A stretch of 6,902 bases of DNA, taken from an uncultured Collinsella sp. GTDB lineage: Bacteria > Actinomycetota > Coriobacteriia > Coriobacteriales > Coriobacteriaceae. Numbering within the stretch: the stretch's first letter is position 1; every line of letters starts with the position of its first letter. Shown one piece after another: positions 6,838-6,902 of the stretch. The notes below the pieces were generated by a model that saw nothing but the letters and a program-made list of their open reading frames with translations, ran no database searches and was not told the DNA's origin. A program made the position numbers and the translations under genes. The DNA lies in assembly GCA_902478705.1 (NCBI GenBank), contig CABSMB010000064.1, positions 1 to 6,902 on the forward strand, written 5' to 3'.

Positions 6838-6902
6838 AGTTGCGGTGGAATAGTTCCTGTTTGGCCCCTATTCTGCCGCAAACAGGAACTATTCCACCGC
6901 AA
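6838..6902. repeat. Palindromic repeat, copy 2, upstream of the oxidoreductase gene (cut by window end)
   Basis: The left arm 6838-6862 and right arm 6880-6902 are perfectly complementary over all 23 bases present; the last two bases of the right arm fall outside the window. The 17-base centre (6863-6879) is identical to that of copy 1. It ends 13 bases before the GTG start of the oxidoreductase gene. Each arm contains a nested dyad, GGAA-N3-TTCC. Confidence 0.93.

Noticed and set aside
6825..6902. N-terminal extension of the oxidoreductase frame through the palindromic repeat
   Set aside because: The extra residues are simply the translated repeat; a GTG with a good ribosome site lies just downstream and precedes the Rossmann motif by the usual distance.

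Overview
The window looks like a chromosomal segment of a GC-rich, Gram-positive gut Actinobacterium of the class Coriobacteriia, most likely Collinsella or a close relative. The evidence is codon use rich in G/C at third positions, strong purine Shine-Dalgarno sites, GTG/TTG starts, a lipoprotein-type solute-binding protein, and a DUF3793 gene next to a short-chain flavodoxin. The genus is an inference from recall; no search was run.

Layout. Bases 1-47 hold the first codons of a divergent, leftward gene that runs off the window. The AT-rich gap 48-224 carries a rightward promoter with a DtxR/IdeR-like half-operator over the predicted start of transcription. It drives a two-gene rightward unit: a DUF3793 protein (225-929) and a flavodoxin (976-1395). 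A 17-bp perfect stem (1449-1488) acts as a shared terminator between this unit and the convergent leftward genes. Reading leftward from 4702 are a promoter (TTGCAG-N17-CATAAT) and a complete polar-amino-acid ABC importer: lipoprotein binding protein (4616-3756), a leaky-looking terminator (3733-3706), a permease with an unusual N-terminal secreted domain (3636-2277, frameshifted) and the ATPase (2264-1512). Further right, also leftward, lie endonuclease IV, nfo (5638-4764, frameshifted), and a Gfo/Idh/MocA-type NAD(P)-dependent oxidoreductase (6824-5805).

How the genes work together. The importer genes form one operon: the lipoprotein captures an amino acid, the permease forms the channel and the GlnQ-type ATPase powers it. 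The intercistronic hairpin would let the binding protein be made in excess. The DUF3793-flavodoxin pair, placed under a DtxR-type site, suggests an iron-limitation response in which flavodoxin replaces ferredoxin. nfo and the oxidoreductase have no visible functional link, but each is preceded by an almost identical ~67-bp palindrome that ends just before its Shine-Dalgarno sequence. This is the most novel-looking feature here.

Caveats. Two conserved genes are broken by small insertions. One is an extra T in a T4 run in the permease. The other is 8 bp in nfo that match the first 8 bases of the Tn5 mosaic end used in tagmentation libraries. The window also ends inside a repeat copy. Together these suggest that some of the damage is sequencing or assembly error, not biology. 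No RNA genes, CRISPR arrays or insertion sequences were seen.
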